From positions 35,155,583 through 35,219,582 of the forward strand of contig NC_086253.1 in assembly GCF_021018805.1 (NCBI RefSeq): a DNA stretch of 64,000 nucleotides, in the 5' to 3' direction. Positions 10,701 to 24,435 of this stretch are shown here, one piece after another (position 1 is the stretch's first letter; every line of letters starts with the position of its first letter). The translations under genes and the position numbers were made by a program. The DNA is from Prinia subflava (lineage: Eukaryota; Chordata; Aves; Passeriformes; Cisticolidae). Under the pieces are notes generated by a model. It was not told the origin of the DNA. It ran no database searches and saw only the letters and a list, made by a program, of their open reading frames with translations.

Positions 10701-11668
10701 ACAGTGTAATCTTTGTGCTAAATATGAAATATATTTAATGCAAAGCTGTAGCCAAGTTAGAAGCCTGTTTTCCTTCATCATTTTCACTTGCTAGTAGCAA
10801 TATGACACCAATTATGTATTACTCAGATCATTATTTTTCATCTTTCATGTTGACATGAAGTCTTATTTCTCAAGTCATGACATTAACACATTAGTCTCAC
10901 AAGCATTTCTGCTGATTTTCCATGGATTACCCTGCAACAAAATGTACTTATTCTGCAATTCCTATTTCTTTAAAATTGGTTTAAGCATCCATTGGACTCT
11001 AGATAAGATAGTCTCAACAATTTTTTTTTTCTGAATCTGGTTGAATTTTTTAACAGGCAGCAAAAATAGGCTATTTTAAACAACCTTAAAATTTAAATTA
11101 GGAAAATGTCACTTCTAGTAGTACAATCATTCTCTTGACAAGCTTCCTTGATCAAAGACCATTCAGTAAAAACAAAAAAATACTCCTGTATGTTAAATAT
11201 GTTACACTCTTGTGAGTGCTCTTCTAGAGATGACAGGAAGGCTTAATTTATTTACCAAATCCTTGTGCTTGAAGCCCTGTGGGAATTGCAGATTCTTCAT
11301 TTTATTTAGCATAATTTCTCACAGGAAAGTATCAGGGCTAAAATAAACTGTTATGCCTAAATGAATCAAATTGATTTTTCTTAAAGTCATGAATACACTA
11401 TCTGAGTATAAAACAGTCTTTCTTCTTTCCTTCATCATGAATTTCTAGTTGCTCCCATGGTAAGCACTTGCATGCCTGTGTCTGGGAGGCTGATTCACCC
11501 AAGAATATTTCTATGTTGTTTTTTAAACTTAATTTACAGTCTAATCACATAATTGACCTCAAGACCCCATGAATACAATCTGACAGTTTAAGAGAAACAA
11601 CAGAACAACAGCATAGGAGTATTACTCTAAGAATCACAAGGGAAAATTAAATCAGTGCTTTAAGAAGC

Positions 11669-11733
11669 GGGGGTTTTTTTGGGGTTTTATTTTGTTTGTT
11701 TGTTTTTGTTTGGTTTTTTTTGGGTTTTTTTTT
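11669..11733. repeat. G/T-rich low-complexity tract
   Basis: The plus strand is almost pure G and T: a G5 run, T7, G4, then (TTTG)-like repeats and further G2-G3 runs between long T runs. The complement is an A/C-rich tract. It may be a degenerate (TTTG)n expansion. The spaced G runs could in principle allow a weak G-quadruplex. Confidence 0.85.
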
Positions 11734-14700
11734 GAGCGACTTAGAAGGCAGCCAGCTCCAGAAATGCCTCAAAGCTGACCTCTGTGGTCATACCACTTAC
11801 AGTCCAAAAAATCACTGTAGAAGGATAAGAAAGGGTATCTGATAGAAACAAACGGGGAAGAGGAAAGCACCTTATATAAGTGATGTGAGCAGATCTTGGC
11901 AAACCCAGATTGATAGCAGCCTCAAAAGAGTTGCTGAGGACAAATGAAGTGGTTAAGAGATGTAGAAAGGCAAGAGAGGGGAGGACTCCAGAAAAAGGGG
12001 TGAGGCTTAAGGGAGATCAAACTGATTACACAGAGAACTGTGATTGTGAGGCAAGCTATATGAACTTCCTTGGGCAGCACTCCTCTTTTCCCACCCAACA
12101 CCTACCTTTGTTCCATCATACTTAGTCTGCTCCCTCACAAACTCACACTGCTTCAATTTCCTTATCACATACTTTTTTATTCATAAAGTTCATGACTTAC
12201 AACTGCACATAGTAGGTATTACAGTAAGGTCTCATCCTCATTCATTAATTCTTCTCCAAATATCTTAATAAAATATACACCGGATCTGTATTTGGAACCA
12301 CAGGAAAGACGTACAAGTCAAATGGATTTGTAATCACATCAGTGGGTTGCTGTGAGGTATTTATACAATTTGCAATGATTTTAAGGTTCTCTAATGATAA
12401 ATGTAATATTTATTTGTGATAAATAGTAATAAACCTTCCTATTACTACTGGATTGTTTAAATCAAGATGACTTGGGAGTTTTTCATTAGACCATTAACCT
12501 GACAGGAGTTTTAAAGGATATATTCAACTAATAAGTAGGATTACAATTTTTTCATGAAACTGTGAAAGAATTAACACAGTGTTAACTATATAATAATAAG
12601 GCAACTACTACTGGAGGATCTGTCTATACTGTAAGATTGTCTGTAATAAAAGCTAGAATCTTCTGTTAGATCTGCCATAGCAAGTTCTACCATCAAAACT
12701 GAATATCAGTTATATTCCATACATTGTTAAAAGTTTAAGGTAAAAAGATTATTTCTGTCTATCTACGAGCTATACAAATGAAAAACATCCTTGGACAGAG
12801 TGACTTGAATGAAATGAAAAAAAAGCAAAAATATCTAAAGCTTATACTGTGCCTGTGAAGGAAAATAATGATGTATTCTGGGATTACTTAATTTCTAGAT
12901 ACAAAACTGATAAGGAAAAGACATTCTGTTGAAAACATTTAACTGAAGGTTGTATTACTATTTACTGTGCAACTATATACCTAAAAGAACAATGCAATTC
13001 CACAGAATTTTGATCATGAACATTTATGGAGATTGGATACATTATCCCATCTTTGTTCAGATTAAATTCAAAGATATTCCTACAGCATTCACCAAAGCAC
13101 TGAGCAAAACTCCAGAAGTACAAAATTTAGTGTTTATTTCCTCACATCTTGTTTGTCAGTTACCACATTTGAGCCAGAGCTATAACCCTCCACAGAAAAC
13201 AGAGGCTTTCACATGGCTGTTACTTTTTAAGAAGAGCTTGACTGTTGAAGGATGTTTGTATCTTCAACTCAGCTTGGGCCTGATGAGGCATTTGTACCAC
13301 CTCCAGTGAGCAGACTCTTTTCCTACAGTAATGACACTATCTGAGAAAGCAGGTGATGCTTAAGAGAATACTTTCCAATTCAAAACTAAAAGGGAAACCC
13401 CACCTGTTGAGCTAGACAAATTTCTGATTTGGTTAAGTGATGAGATTTCTCTCAGAATATGTAGGAAAATATCTTGACAGAAGTAGAAGCTCAAGGACGA
13501 GAGAACCAGAATCTTCTCTGCATGTTCTATTCCACAGGCAAAAGAATTCTTTCTTAAGTGCCTAAGTTTGATCTTTCTTTAGGGTTATACAAACATCTGC
13601 TCTCACTGTAATAAAAGAATAATTTGAGTATCGTGCATTTGTTCTGCAAGTTTCTATATACATATATTCAATAAAAGGAAAAAAAATGAGTTCTCATTTT
13701 TGTGATTTTACTTCATACTAGAGGCCTTGGGTCTGTTTTCCTTGAGAGAAGTGGTACCTGCCTGCACCTCACCTTATGTTTTTCTTCCTGCAACATACAC
13801 TGTACTTATGTTGGAAAAACTGCAAAATTCTTAGTTGAGAAAACCAGAGTAAGACTCTTAGGTTTTTATTTGCAACTATAGAGGAAAATCGGCAATTCTG
13901 GAGTGAGTGGCTAATATTTGACAGACCTGTATTTTCTACGACAAAACAAAAAGAATCATGACCAAAATACAACTTAGCATTCTTGGCAACGCTTATACAA
14001 ACACAAATTTAAAGATTGAATATCACCTCTATTACTTACCAATTAGAACTTCTCTATTTTTATTTAAGCATAAATTTGTTTCTGCAATTATAACCATTTC
14101 CAAATTAATTCACAGTATTCATTAAGTACATGAACCTACTGTTTTCAAGTTACAATGGCATACCTACACCATGAAGTTTAGTTGTGATCACTATTTTTAA
14201 CTCCTTTGTATGTTCAATATAAGAAAGAGATTCAACAATATCTGGTACTCTATTTTTTTCCTATTAAAAACTGCTGCATAAACATTTGTTCTGTCTAAGT
14301 CTAATATAAAAATTTCAAAATTAGAAAACATGCATTGTGCAACTGATGTTTAAGTTGATAGAATCCATGCTGGGACATGTATTTATTTTAATCCTTTTCT
14401 ATTCCCAAATCATTACAATCCATGCCATAAAAAATGAAATGTATAATTTAAAGGTCAATTTGTATCCTATATGATGTTCTATATCAGAATTCTGTTAACA
14501 TTTATTCTCTTTTTATGATAAGTGAAATTTGTTCTAGGCAACCAGCATGTTTTAATGCAAATATTGCTATTATGAAGTATACACTTACACAGCTAATTTT
14601 AAAGAAAAACATACAGGAATGTAAACATGCTTCTTATAGTAAAGTTACAATGTAAAGTGCACCAGCATCATTAATGCAATTTATAATTCCTATGACACAT

Positions 14701-17700
14701 TTCTTGACATATTTAGCAATGTGGAGAAAATCTGTAATTCTCCCTTTCCACATGCTTACCTATTTTATGTTCAGCCTGACTTAATTAGCTGATATAACAA
14801 GTATTCTAACCTCACCTTCAGCACTGGTGCAAACCTATATTAAGTTCATTTTCTTTTAGAGGATTCACTTCAAATTTATCATTATTTATTGCGAAAGTAA
14901 AATCTGAACAATTATCATTGCAGCTGTGTTGATGCACTCAGTGCAGGCTGACATTCATACTAAAGCTACTCTTCCATTTTCACAGCTTCAAGAAGAACAA
15001 ACAATGAAATCTCAAACTCTGCTCTAACTAAACCAGCAGTCACAACTGTAGGATTCTTTGAGTCCCTGTTAACTGTGGCTCCTGTTTCTTTGAAATGTTC
15101 ACCACTCTTTTAACTTGCAATAAAAATTTGGATGTTGGGAAAGCTCAGGACAGGGAGAACAAATGCAAATAGGAAACATATGATGGCGAATTAATTTCAG
15201 TTACAGGAAGAAAAGAAGCATTTTTCACTGGTGCAAAGAAGAAGGAAAATAAATTTCATCAAACTCAGCTCTGAGTAATTTTGTGGGTCTGAATTCGGAG
15301 ACTCTTCAGTGTTGTGGATACGCATACTACAGTGTAGAGTCTACTCTCAAACAAGCTTAAATCAAAATGAAGTATAACAAGTAACGACATGAATAGTTGA
15401 TAGTAGTAGATGATAGAAAATATACCTTAAACACATTGACATTTACTTGTTTTAGACAGGGACCATTATTGATGTATGAGTGTCTGCACAGAAATGCACT
15501 AAACTGACAGTAAATCTGTTTAGCTGAGCACAGCCTCATATACAGTCTGTTAGGGCTGGATGCAAACTGGCTGCATTGATCTATTGCTAGACTATATGGG
15601 AAGCACATGCTTAGCCTCGAGGCTTTTCTACTGTGGCTGTATGGAGACCTGAGTTACTAATGTTGATCATATTGTAGCAACATGTGTAGACAAGATAATT
15701 TATGTTTCTGCAAACTCTGAGTAATTTCCTTATTCTTCACTCCTCCCTACCAAGAAATAACAACAGTGGTAGTTTAAACTCAGATCTTCTACTGGAGCAC
15801 TAGGTTTCATAACTGCACATGGAAATAGGTGACTCCTGTTTAACATGGCAACTCAGTTTTTCTTAATATGAGCATAATAATTAAATAGTCACATAACTAA
15901 CATAGTCTTGTATTTCACATTTGATTAATATTTTCAAGATATCTACAAAATAAAAAAAATGTAAGTTTATCTTTTTGATACTATCTTGAGATTTAATCTT
16001 GAGGTTTATAGTTCTCTATTTCCTGTGAGATTTCACTTGTACAGTGCAGATTCTATATGTTTTGGTAAGAAACAGGGCAGAAGTATTAATTTTTTATTTA
16101 ATACGTGTCCCATACTGAAGGAAAATATCCCTCATTTTCTTTTCTTACTTAGAATGCTAAAACAGATGCATAATGCCATATATCTCAGTGTAAATACAAA
16201 GTTTCATTGAATGGTGTCCTGTGCAGGACAAGTAAATCATTGCTATTCACTATTTGTGTTTCTGCGAACTTTATGTGTTTAAATTATGCTCCCAAGTTCA
16301 GTTTTTTTTCTGAATGTCTGACTATAATAGGGAGAGAGTGATTTGTGGTGGAATTATGAAACATTCTTCCATGAATGAAATATAAAGCATGTTATTTTTT
16401 AGAGTAATTTACCAAAGCAAATTCAGTTGGGCTCCTGAATACACTTGATTCTGTGTATATACCCATTACATCTAAAAATGATCATTTTATTTAATTTATG
16501 CTAAAATATTTCTGATATATATACAATTCACTTCTGGTTTCTGACTTAGGCATAGTATCATTCTGACTTTCCATAAGATCATGTGTCCACAAAAAATTTT
16601 GAAAATACTGAATAGAGTATTAAAGTTGTAACAAATTAAATGAGATTTACAAGCAGGGACAGATACTTTACATATCTTGAATAGGAATACAGAAATCATA
16701 TAGTGCTGTTTAGTAGTTCACTTCATATAATTTACAATTAACTGACAACTAAATACAAAACAGAATCACAAGAAAAATATAGGCACATAGTAAAAAATTA
16801 ATTGTCATTCTTACTTCTTCTAACTGGATATTTTTCTGTTCCATATAAGCAGTTTCAATGTTTGAAATTCAAAGAAAAGTAATTTTCTTCTAAAGAGATT
16901 GATTTTTTTTTCTGATAAAGGTACTTTGGATTTGGTTTATATAATCCCACAGACTGAAACCCAGTATCAAAATTGGATAAACAACAAAACACAAGTTTAA
17001 GGAAAGATCTGTTCAGAGTAAGTGCTAAAATCAGCAGGGAATCACTACTGCTCCAACCAACTGCCTAAGCAGCCGGTTAGTGATCACCAAAATACAAGCA
17101 AAATGATAAAAACCAGCAGAGAAATAGGAAGCAGGAGACAATGCAAATTACCAGGGGGTCCATTGAGAAGTTAATTGAAGCAACAAGCTGAGAGACATGT
17201 AATGCAGATTGTATCAATAAGATAGAGAAAACAAGCAGCCACTGAAGCAAACAAAGAAAAATGTGATGTCACTCTGGAAAAAAATCAAACCAAACCAGAG
17301 AAAAACCATACCCAACCATACAACAAGAAGTTGTCAGATGTAAGAGTCTTTTACAAAATGACAAAAGGTCAGTACCCAAAACCAGATGAAACTGAGGTTT
17401 AAAAAACTCTAGACCAGACCTAACTTCAGACTTCTCTTGCATACACTTAATATCCATGCAATGCTGAAATACTTCAGTTAGCACCTATTGCTTTTGTTCT
17501 TATTTTGTGCTTTGGTACCTTAGTTTGGTTGGTTTGTTCTAAGACACATTCAGAAGTCTTAAAAATAACTTATTAACAATTAATATATGTGCTAACAGGA
17601 GAGACAACAGTATGGCACAGGGAGACTTTTACTCCTCTGGAAACAAGAATAAAGAAGGGACATGACTGTTTTGTCTGGAGAACAGACAGGATACACCACA

Positions 17701-19569
17701 AGTAACAGCTGAGAAGCATAAAGATGTATCAATGATAGTGTAATGCTCTGAAAGCTTTCTCATATTTTTTTTTCTGGCATGTAATTTGAGCTAATTGAAG
17801 GAATCATTTTCCAATTGTTTGTTATTGTACTGTGAGGGAAGGTAACTCTTAAGGTTCTTTACATGAAAACTGAATATGAAAGCATAAATAACTTTCTTTC
17901 ATGGTAAGAGACAACTTTAAATTATATGTAAAATTTAGTAAAAACTCTATAGTTACTGAAGCTTTTGCAGAATATGAGGCACCTGCTGGGTCCTAGAAAA
18001 ATCCAGATAAATATTGGTTATTTTTAATCTCATTTTTTGTGCATCTCACTGGCAAAAAAAAATTTGCATCACTTACTTAAAATATTTTTCCTCATTCTTG
18101 CATCAGAGTTCAGTTGAGATATGTCTAGCTGTATTTTATTTACTAGAATTTGATCATTTTAAAAGCTTACAGTAAATGAGATCTAAACTTTCAGGAAATG
18201 TGCACATCTGTAGGCAGAATCCTATTTAATTTCAACAAAATACCCAAAAAACAAATCACGAGTGGCAGCAAGTCATATAGAGCTTCTTCCACTGAAACTG
18301 TAGCACACTAATATAAAAATCTTTACTAAATGAAGTCATTCAAAGCACCAGAAGTTCTTTGATTGCAGCACTTTTTTTTTTTATCTGTTAGTGAAACTAA
18401 CTAACACTATATCCTTTTCTAGCTCATGTTTCAGTACTTTCCCTACAGAGTTTTGTTTGAATGTAGATAACGCATGGTGTAAGTACTGGAAAAAATGAGA
18501 AAACATTGAATTTTTGATGTGAAAAGAATGGGCATTCTCAGGAATGCCTCCAGAAGACGATAGGAACATTTTGGAAATTTCTAAATGAGGAAGAATGTAC
18601 TAAACCAAGGATCCTCAGGTGTCTCATCTAGAAGATGTAACATGTACTTTTCTCTAGAGTAACTTACATGACCAGACATTATTTTGAGCTGTATTAAAAC
18701 ATTGCATCATTTGAGTTAACATTCTTTTCAGCCATAAAATTCACACACTCACTGTGGGATCACAGAAGCATCATAAAATAGCATCTACAAGAGGTTTCTA
18801 TTAGTTTTTCACAGTCAGTGATTTTAATTTTGACTTCTAAATTATATTCTATCTGTAACTATATGATTAAGGTTTGCCAGCATAAGTACCACTCATGCTG
18901 ACCAACAGAGATACTTGGAAATACGCATTAGAAGTAAAACTGCCAGAAAGTCTTATAGGAAAGAATAAAAAATAATGGACAAGGAAATGAAAGGTTTTGA
19001 AAGTTCAAATGAAATTTGCAGTCTTGGTTTGACAGAGAGAATAAATGCATGTGTGTGTATTTCTGTACATGCGATAATGATTTTTTTCAGTTGTTCAAAT
19101 AACGAAATGAAAACAAATCATTCTTATTACAGAGAAGACAATGGGGCACATAGTTCAGATACAGGACTTTCAGATATAGGACTCTAACCAAGTTCCCACT
19201 GTGAATCTGGTATTGGCAGAGATATGACATGAAGTTTTTAACCTGTGTGAAAAAATACTGTACAGCTGTAGGCTGAGTAATTAATTTTCTACATTCTGGA
19301 GAAAGGTTCACATCCTGCAATGATTGTATCTTGAATCTAGCAATGGCAGCAGCCACTGGTACAAAAAAACCAAAGCAAACTGGTAAATTAGATCACATGT
19401 TGAAGTCAAATTCAAACTACTTTGTCATAGATCACATTCAAAAAATTGTATTAATCTGTGTGTCCCTTCAACCTTTTATATGCTTCACACATGTATGTCT
19501 CTGAAACAATTTACTCAACAAAAGCTGTCTACCACTCAAAAATATCACTTGGTTATGTGTAAAAGCTCA

Positions 19570-20060
19570 TCTGCACACCCACAAAGGAGAGCAGGAAAAT
19601 AATGAGAAGTCAGAGGAGCTCCTCCAAGCCCCTTCAGCAGCCATCCATCCAGCAAAGGCCGTACAGGAGTACGGCACACTGGGTCCCAGTGCCCAGGCAG
19701 ACCTGAGTGAGTGACAAGAGCCAGCCCCTGGGGTAGGACCAGTGGTCAGAGCCTCATGCCTGTGGTACAGGACCTGGAGCAAGTGCAAGGGTGCAAGCCA
19801 AAAGCCGTAGTTGGAAAATACTCCAGAGGGCATCATAACAATTCAGAAGTACTCGTGATAAAATCCAGTGCCAAGGAACATTCCTGGTATTGTTTACTTT
19901 ACTATCAAAGATGTAATCACAAATTACACATAAGAAATTCCCAAAATGAAATCGTGGTCACTGTGAGAAGGCCTGGTATCAGCTCAGGCCTCCCTTGTTG
20001 TCAGAATTTAACAAATCATGTTGGCACATTCTCACCAGCCAAACCTGAGGACCATGTTCT
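19570..20060. other. Anonymous GC-raised block
   Basis: This stretch is clearly less AT-rich than its surroundings, particularly 19,600-19,810. It has open frames on both strands (about 118 codons on plus at 19711-20067, about 89 on minus at 19567-19836). Neither translation shows a domain I recognise, and there is no visible signal for splicing or promoter activity. The most likely explanation is a decayed repeat or retroviral fragment; a lineage-specific exon is less likely. Confidence 0.35.
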
Positions 20061-22216
20061 GATTTGATAGCATTGTATACCCAGTCTGTCTTCACAAAAG
20101 CACACAGGACATGTAATATTACTGCAAAGACTGCAAGACAACGAAGGATCAGAGTCTAAATCCATAATCAGGAAATGTTTTAGAAGTACCTTATTTAGGG
20201 AATGCAGTAAATCCTTTAGGCAATTTGAGAGTTATGTAGAATATAAAATACAAGGAATGGGTTTCAAGGTAATGAATCCGGCAAAAGGACAAAATGTGTT
20301 ATTTTGAATGATTGCTACTTGATGAGACTATAATAAAATCTCCAGCTCCATCCTATTAGACTAAGCAGGAAGGTCAAATATGCAGCAGAGATTAGACTGA
20401 CATGAAGCAGTTAGCAAAAGGATCAGCAGTATCAATTGTGTCTTTAATTTTGTGGAATTTGCTGGATTATATTTAAGCTGTGCAAAAAGATGAAACTGTT
20501 ACAACAGATAAAGAAGAAAAAAGAAATTTCCAGATCTAGACACAATAGGTTGGAATAAAATGTAATTTGCTGCATTGGAAGAGGACACAATAAACTAATA
20601 AGGAGTATTCCAATTAAAAATTAATTAAATAGAAAAAAAAATCAGCCTCCATTCAAAAATGGAATTGGTGCCTACTGTACCTGGATTTCAGGCTGAAGCC
20701 AATGAGAGCTGAGATTCCTGGGTTGGTGGGAAAACAATTATGATCCACAATGTTCAGCCTGCCTTCATAATGACAAGGAGCTAAACCAGCTGCTTAGGAA
20801 AGTCATTATTATCTCTTGGAGCAGGAGTACCCAAAATCCAGCCTATGCTGTTTGAGAAAACCAACAGCCACAATGCCAAAAGAAAGGAAAATTAACCAAG
20901 TGGGAAAATTTACACAGAAATAAGAAAGCAACAGTAGGGAATGAGGTTGAGAAGGAAACAAATAAAAAAGAAGGATAAAAAAGTAGGAATGGCAATCTGA
21001 ACTCTGCATGAAAACTACCCAAACTTCCTTATGAACTTGTTGACATGCATGTGCTGGCTTTGCACTTTAAGCATACATTAGTTGGGTGACAACTACACAG
21101 GGGTATTGTATTTATGGTAAATAAAAGCATAACAAAAGATGTATCCTATGAGAGAACATGTGTTGGAGTATATTTTTAAAAACTGAAACAATTCACATTC
21201 AAAAATGTTGTATTTCCTTATGTTTTTATCTATTTTTAAACATCTAAATATATTCAATGCCACATTTTTATGTTGATGTTTCAGTACATGTTTGTACAAA
21301 GCAGAATGGTGCTCCTGAAGTTTGTTTTCAGAGGTAGACTTGCAGAAATTACAAGCAGAGGGAACAGCATTAGCTTTAAATGATATATATATGTATCATC
21401 AGATTTTAAAAGGTATGAATGCTTTGGAAGTCTTGAGATAATTGCTGGAACAAAGATTTTCTAAAAATTATGATCATTCTAAAATGAACCCCTCTCTTTT
21501 AAACAGCAGGATTTCTCTAATACTGTACATGCTTTTATAATCACTTTACTTCAATGTAATACTTTAATGAAGACCAGTTTAATTAAATTAAATTTCTCCC
21601 TAGTGGTAACTCAATCAAAATGCATTCTACCCTCATTATGTTATCAGTAGGAGTCCAACATTGTAAGTGCTATAAGAGAAGTTGGTTTTAATGAGAATAG
21701 TCATGACGTATTATACTTGAGAGTCAAGTTACAGAAACTTTAAATGTCATATAACAAAGAACTATATATTAAGATGAGAGGGTAGACATTTGAGTGCTAA
21801 TTGGTTCTGTTTAATATTGTCCTTTAAATTAAAATGTTATTTATTACTTATTTATGACAGCACTTACTTAGAATGTTATACTGAGTTCAAGTTTCAGTGA
21901 TTAAACTTTTATAGATAAATATTTGTCTCTTTCTTAATGATTAGGATAGCAATCACTGATGTTTATTCTGAAATGACATTTATCATCACCTCATGTAGAG
22001 CTGTTTAACAATGGCACATCAGTAACATATTTACAAGGACACTAATTTTAAAAAGGTTTTTTGAGAAATGTGTATGGTATACACCCTGGTGATACTAAAT
22101 ATCTCTGTAAACTGGACATCCATGTTAGACTTTGTAAAATATCCTTTTCCCAGCTGCTAATCTCTGGTTTTAGTGGATGAATGTGTTTAGTAACCATAAA
22201 GGTAGGCAGAAGTTAA

Positions 22217-22608
22217 ATCACAGAATCACAGAATGGGTCAGGTTGGAAGAACCACAGCAGACCATCCAGTCCAACCCCCCCGCTCAAAAAGTGTCATCCT
22301 AGAGCACACAGCACAGACATTTCTTGAATATCTCCAGGGAGGGACACTCCACAACCTCTCTAGACAATCTGTTCCAGAGTTCAGTCACCCATCAGTAACA
22401 AAGTTCTTCCTCATGTTCAGGTGGAACTTCCTGTGCATCAGTTTCTGCCCTTTGCCTCTTGTCCCATTGCTCAGCGCCACAGAGCAGAGCCTGGCTCCAT
22501 CCTCTTGGCACCCTCCCATCAGATACTGGCAGACACTGATGATCACTTCTCAGACATTTCTTCTTGAGGCTGAACAGGGCCAATTCTCTCAGCCTCTCCT
22601 TGTAAGAG
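22217..22608 (-). mobile_element. CR1 3' fragment, antisense
   Basis: The left edge is ATCACAGAATCACAGAATGG, the reverse complement of the CR1 terminal 8-bp repeats. The antisense of the CR1 3' region follows: GGTTGGAAGAACCACAGCAG, CCAGTCCAACCCCCC, a TCTCCAGGGAGGGACACTCC block and TTCAGGTGGAACTTCCTGTG. It ends at CTCAGCCTCTCCTTGTAAGA near 22608, where typical 5' truncation leaves the copy about 390 bp long. The good match of blocks suggests a relatively young copy. Open frames on both strands inside it (142 codons on plus) come from the repeat and are not genes. Confidence 0.95.
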
Positions 22609-23418
22609 TATTATACAGTATGCTTTTAGGACTGCATGTAAAATTAACTGCATATCTATAAATTTTTTTTCCCTTTATTTATCATTCTAGTGAGTGTATC
22701 TAAACTGACATACTCAGTATTTATTCCAATCACTCTCAATTATGCTCTTAAGGTAAGTGGAATGGAATACAAATAATTAAGCCATTGCTGAAATTCACTG
22801 GCCAGCTTAGTAAGCGAATCTGATCCTGGTATAGACTAGATATTAACATGCAATACAAAGTAACTAGTTTGCAGACTTAATTCCTATAAACTACTACATC
22901 ATCAGAAATATGCTTAAAATGTTTTAAGTGTTTTAAGAAAGCAATTGTAAAGTGAAAGAAATCAATTATTAACTGCAATGTAGTCTTCATGCAGACATCT
23001 TGAATGCTTTGAAGTCCTACCAAGCCCACTATAATAAAATACAGCTATAATATTATCCCAGCTGAGGTTATTTTTATTTTTGTTTGGTCCTTCTGGCATT
23101 GCTGCTTACTGCATTACTGGTTTATTTATCTCTTCCTTTAACATTCTAATAAAGTGGACACTTTAAAAAATACCTGGGGGGAAAAAAAGAGGTATCAGAA
23201 ATATTTAGCAAACACTAATACTACTTAGTATCAGGCATATCTCTTTTCCGCAGAGTGGAACAGAGTCCATATGGTTGCTTTGTAGTCTTTGTGTGGCCTA
23301 GGTATCATGTTATAAAAAAGCTTCACTTAATGGTACTTCCTCAAAAATTTAGTGATGTGTTGACTCTGTTTATTGGAATTTCTCTCTGGCATTATATCTG
23401 TGCTGCTGTGGTGCAGAA

Positions 23419-23446
23419 TTTTTTTTTTCTTTTTTTTTTTTTTCTT
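23419..23446. repeat. Poly-T tract
   Basis: About 26 T residues interrupted by single C residues at 23429 and 23444. It may be the A-tail of an antisense retrocopy, but the flanks do not resemble a processed gene. Confidence 0.8.
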
Positions 23447-24373
23447 ACTAAATATGGAATGGTTTGGCTGCAGAATTATTGTATATAGAATTTCCAGTCT
23501 CGTATTAAAAATAAATTTTAAAAATGAGCTACAAATACTATTGGACTTGTCCATAGGACATAACACTAATACACACTCCAGGTAGCAAAAATATTTCTCT
23601 CTTGAACCGTCTGCCTCAAAGGGATGTATGTTTTGTATTTGCCTCTCTTCTAGAGCATAAAACCTCATTCAACAAGAAGCAGAAAAGTGACACTTTTATT
23701 ATTGTTTGAACAACTGGTCAACTCTATGCATTTTTTCCTCATTTTATGTCATTTTCAGGAAAGAAATGAGGCTAACTGTCCATGTGATCTTCTACAGCTT
23801 ATAACTAGGCTAAACATGAATGAATTTTAGTGAGAAAAGCAACTGCTATTCTCAACCTGACAAGATTCTGTACTAAATATTGAATTCTCCTTCATAATCA
23901 GGCATGTAAAATCTTGTCCTGAGCAGTAAGTGCTTAGCACTGCGAACCTTGACCTCTTGTGTAATCTAGTATAACAAGCAGCTTGTGCTAAAGATTGCAT
24001 TTCCCTTTCACCAGAATAAAAACATAATAATCAGACAATAAACTTTTATGTCTTTCTGAAATTTAGCATTCACAGAGAGCTGAAAAAAGTATGTTGATGG
24101 GATACAAGGCTGTCAGAAGCAAAAAATCGTACACAAGATTCCAAGGACATTCACTAAGGATAATATAAGTACATGTACAGTTTAGAAGTCTGTCTGAAGG
24201 TTAATTTTCTAAACAAAGGGTTCTTTGTAGCTAACAAGCTTTTTGAAACAACAGAGGAAGACAATTAGGAAAGAACTATTTTGTCACAAATCAATAAGCA
24301 ACAATTACACAAAGAAAGCAGAAACACGAAGCCAAAAGATGGATCACAGAATGCTATCGAGGCACATTGTATA

Positions 24374-24435
24374 TGATGTTATAATCACTGTTATATCATG
24401 TTATATCAGTTATATCAGTGATGTTATATCACTGA
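24374..24435. repeat. Short TTATATCA repeat cluster with hairpin
   Basis: TTATATCA occurs at 24391-24398, 24401-24408, 24410-24417 and 24424-24431, with a related TTATAATCA just upstream. The right end forms a perfect 7-bp inverted repeat, TCAGTGA (24415-24421) and TCACTGA (24429-24435), around a 7-bp loop. It is probably slippage-generated cryptic satellite sequence; no binding protein is implied. Confidence 0.8.

Larger units (their letters stand above)
10701..22216. other. AT-rich non-coding sequence, no gene recognised
   Basis: Long stretch without recognisable exon or RNA gene. Open frames are at most about 120 codons and carry no known domains. It contains a GT-rich tract near 11.7 kb, a T11 run at 18372-18382 and one GC-raised anonymous block near 19.6-20.06 kb (listed separately). 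Short palindromic or TA-rich runs such as 21385-21394 are present. Some segments (for example about 14.5-14.96 kb and 21.4-22.0 kb) have a mixed, low-repeat texture like conserved non-coding sequence, but conservation cannot be judged from one genome. Confidence 0.55.

Noticed and set aside
10091..10787. Overlapping open frames of 95-146 codons on both strands as genes
   Set aside because: They lie in an LTR-type repeat, occur on both strands, and have low-complexity Pro/Ser/Gly-rich translations.
22233..22661. 142-codon plus-strand frame as a gene
   Set aside because: It lies in an antisense CR1 3' fragment and its translation is non-coding CR1 sequence.
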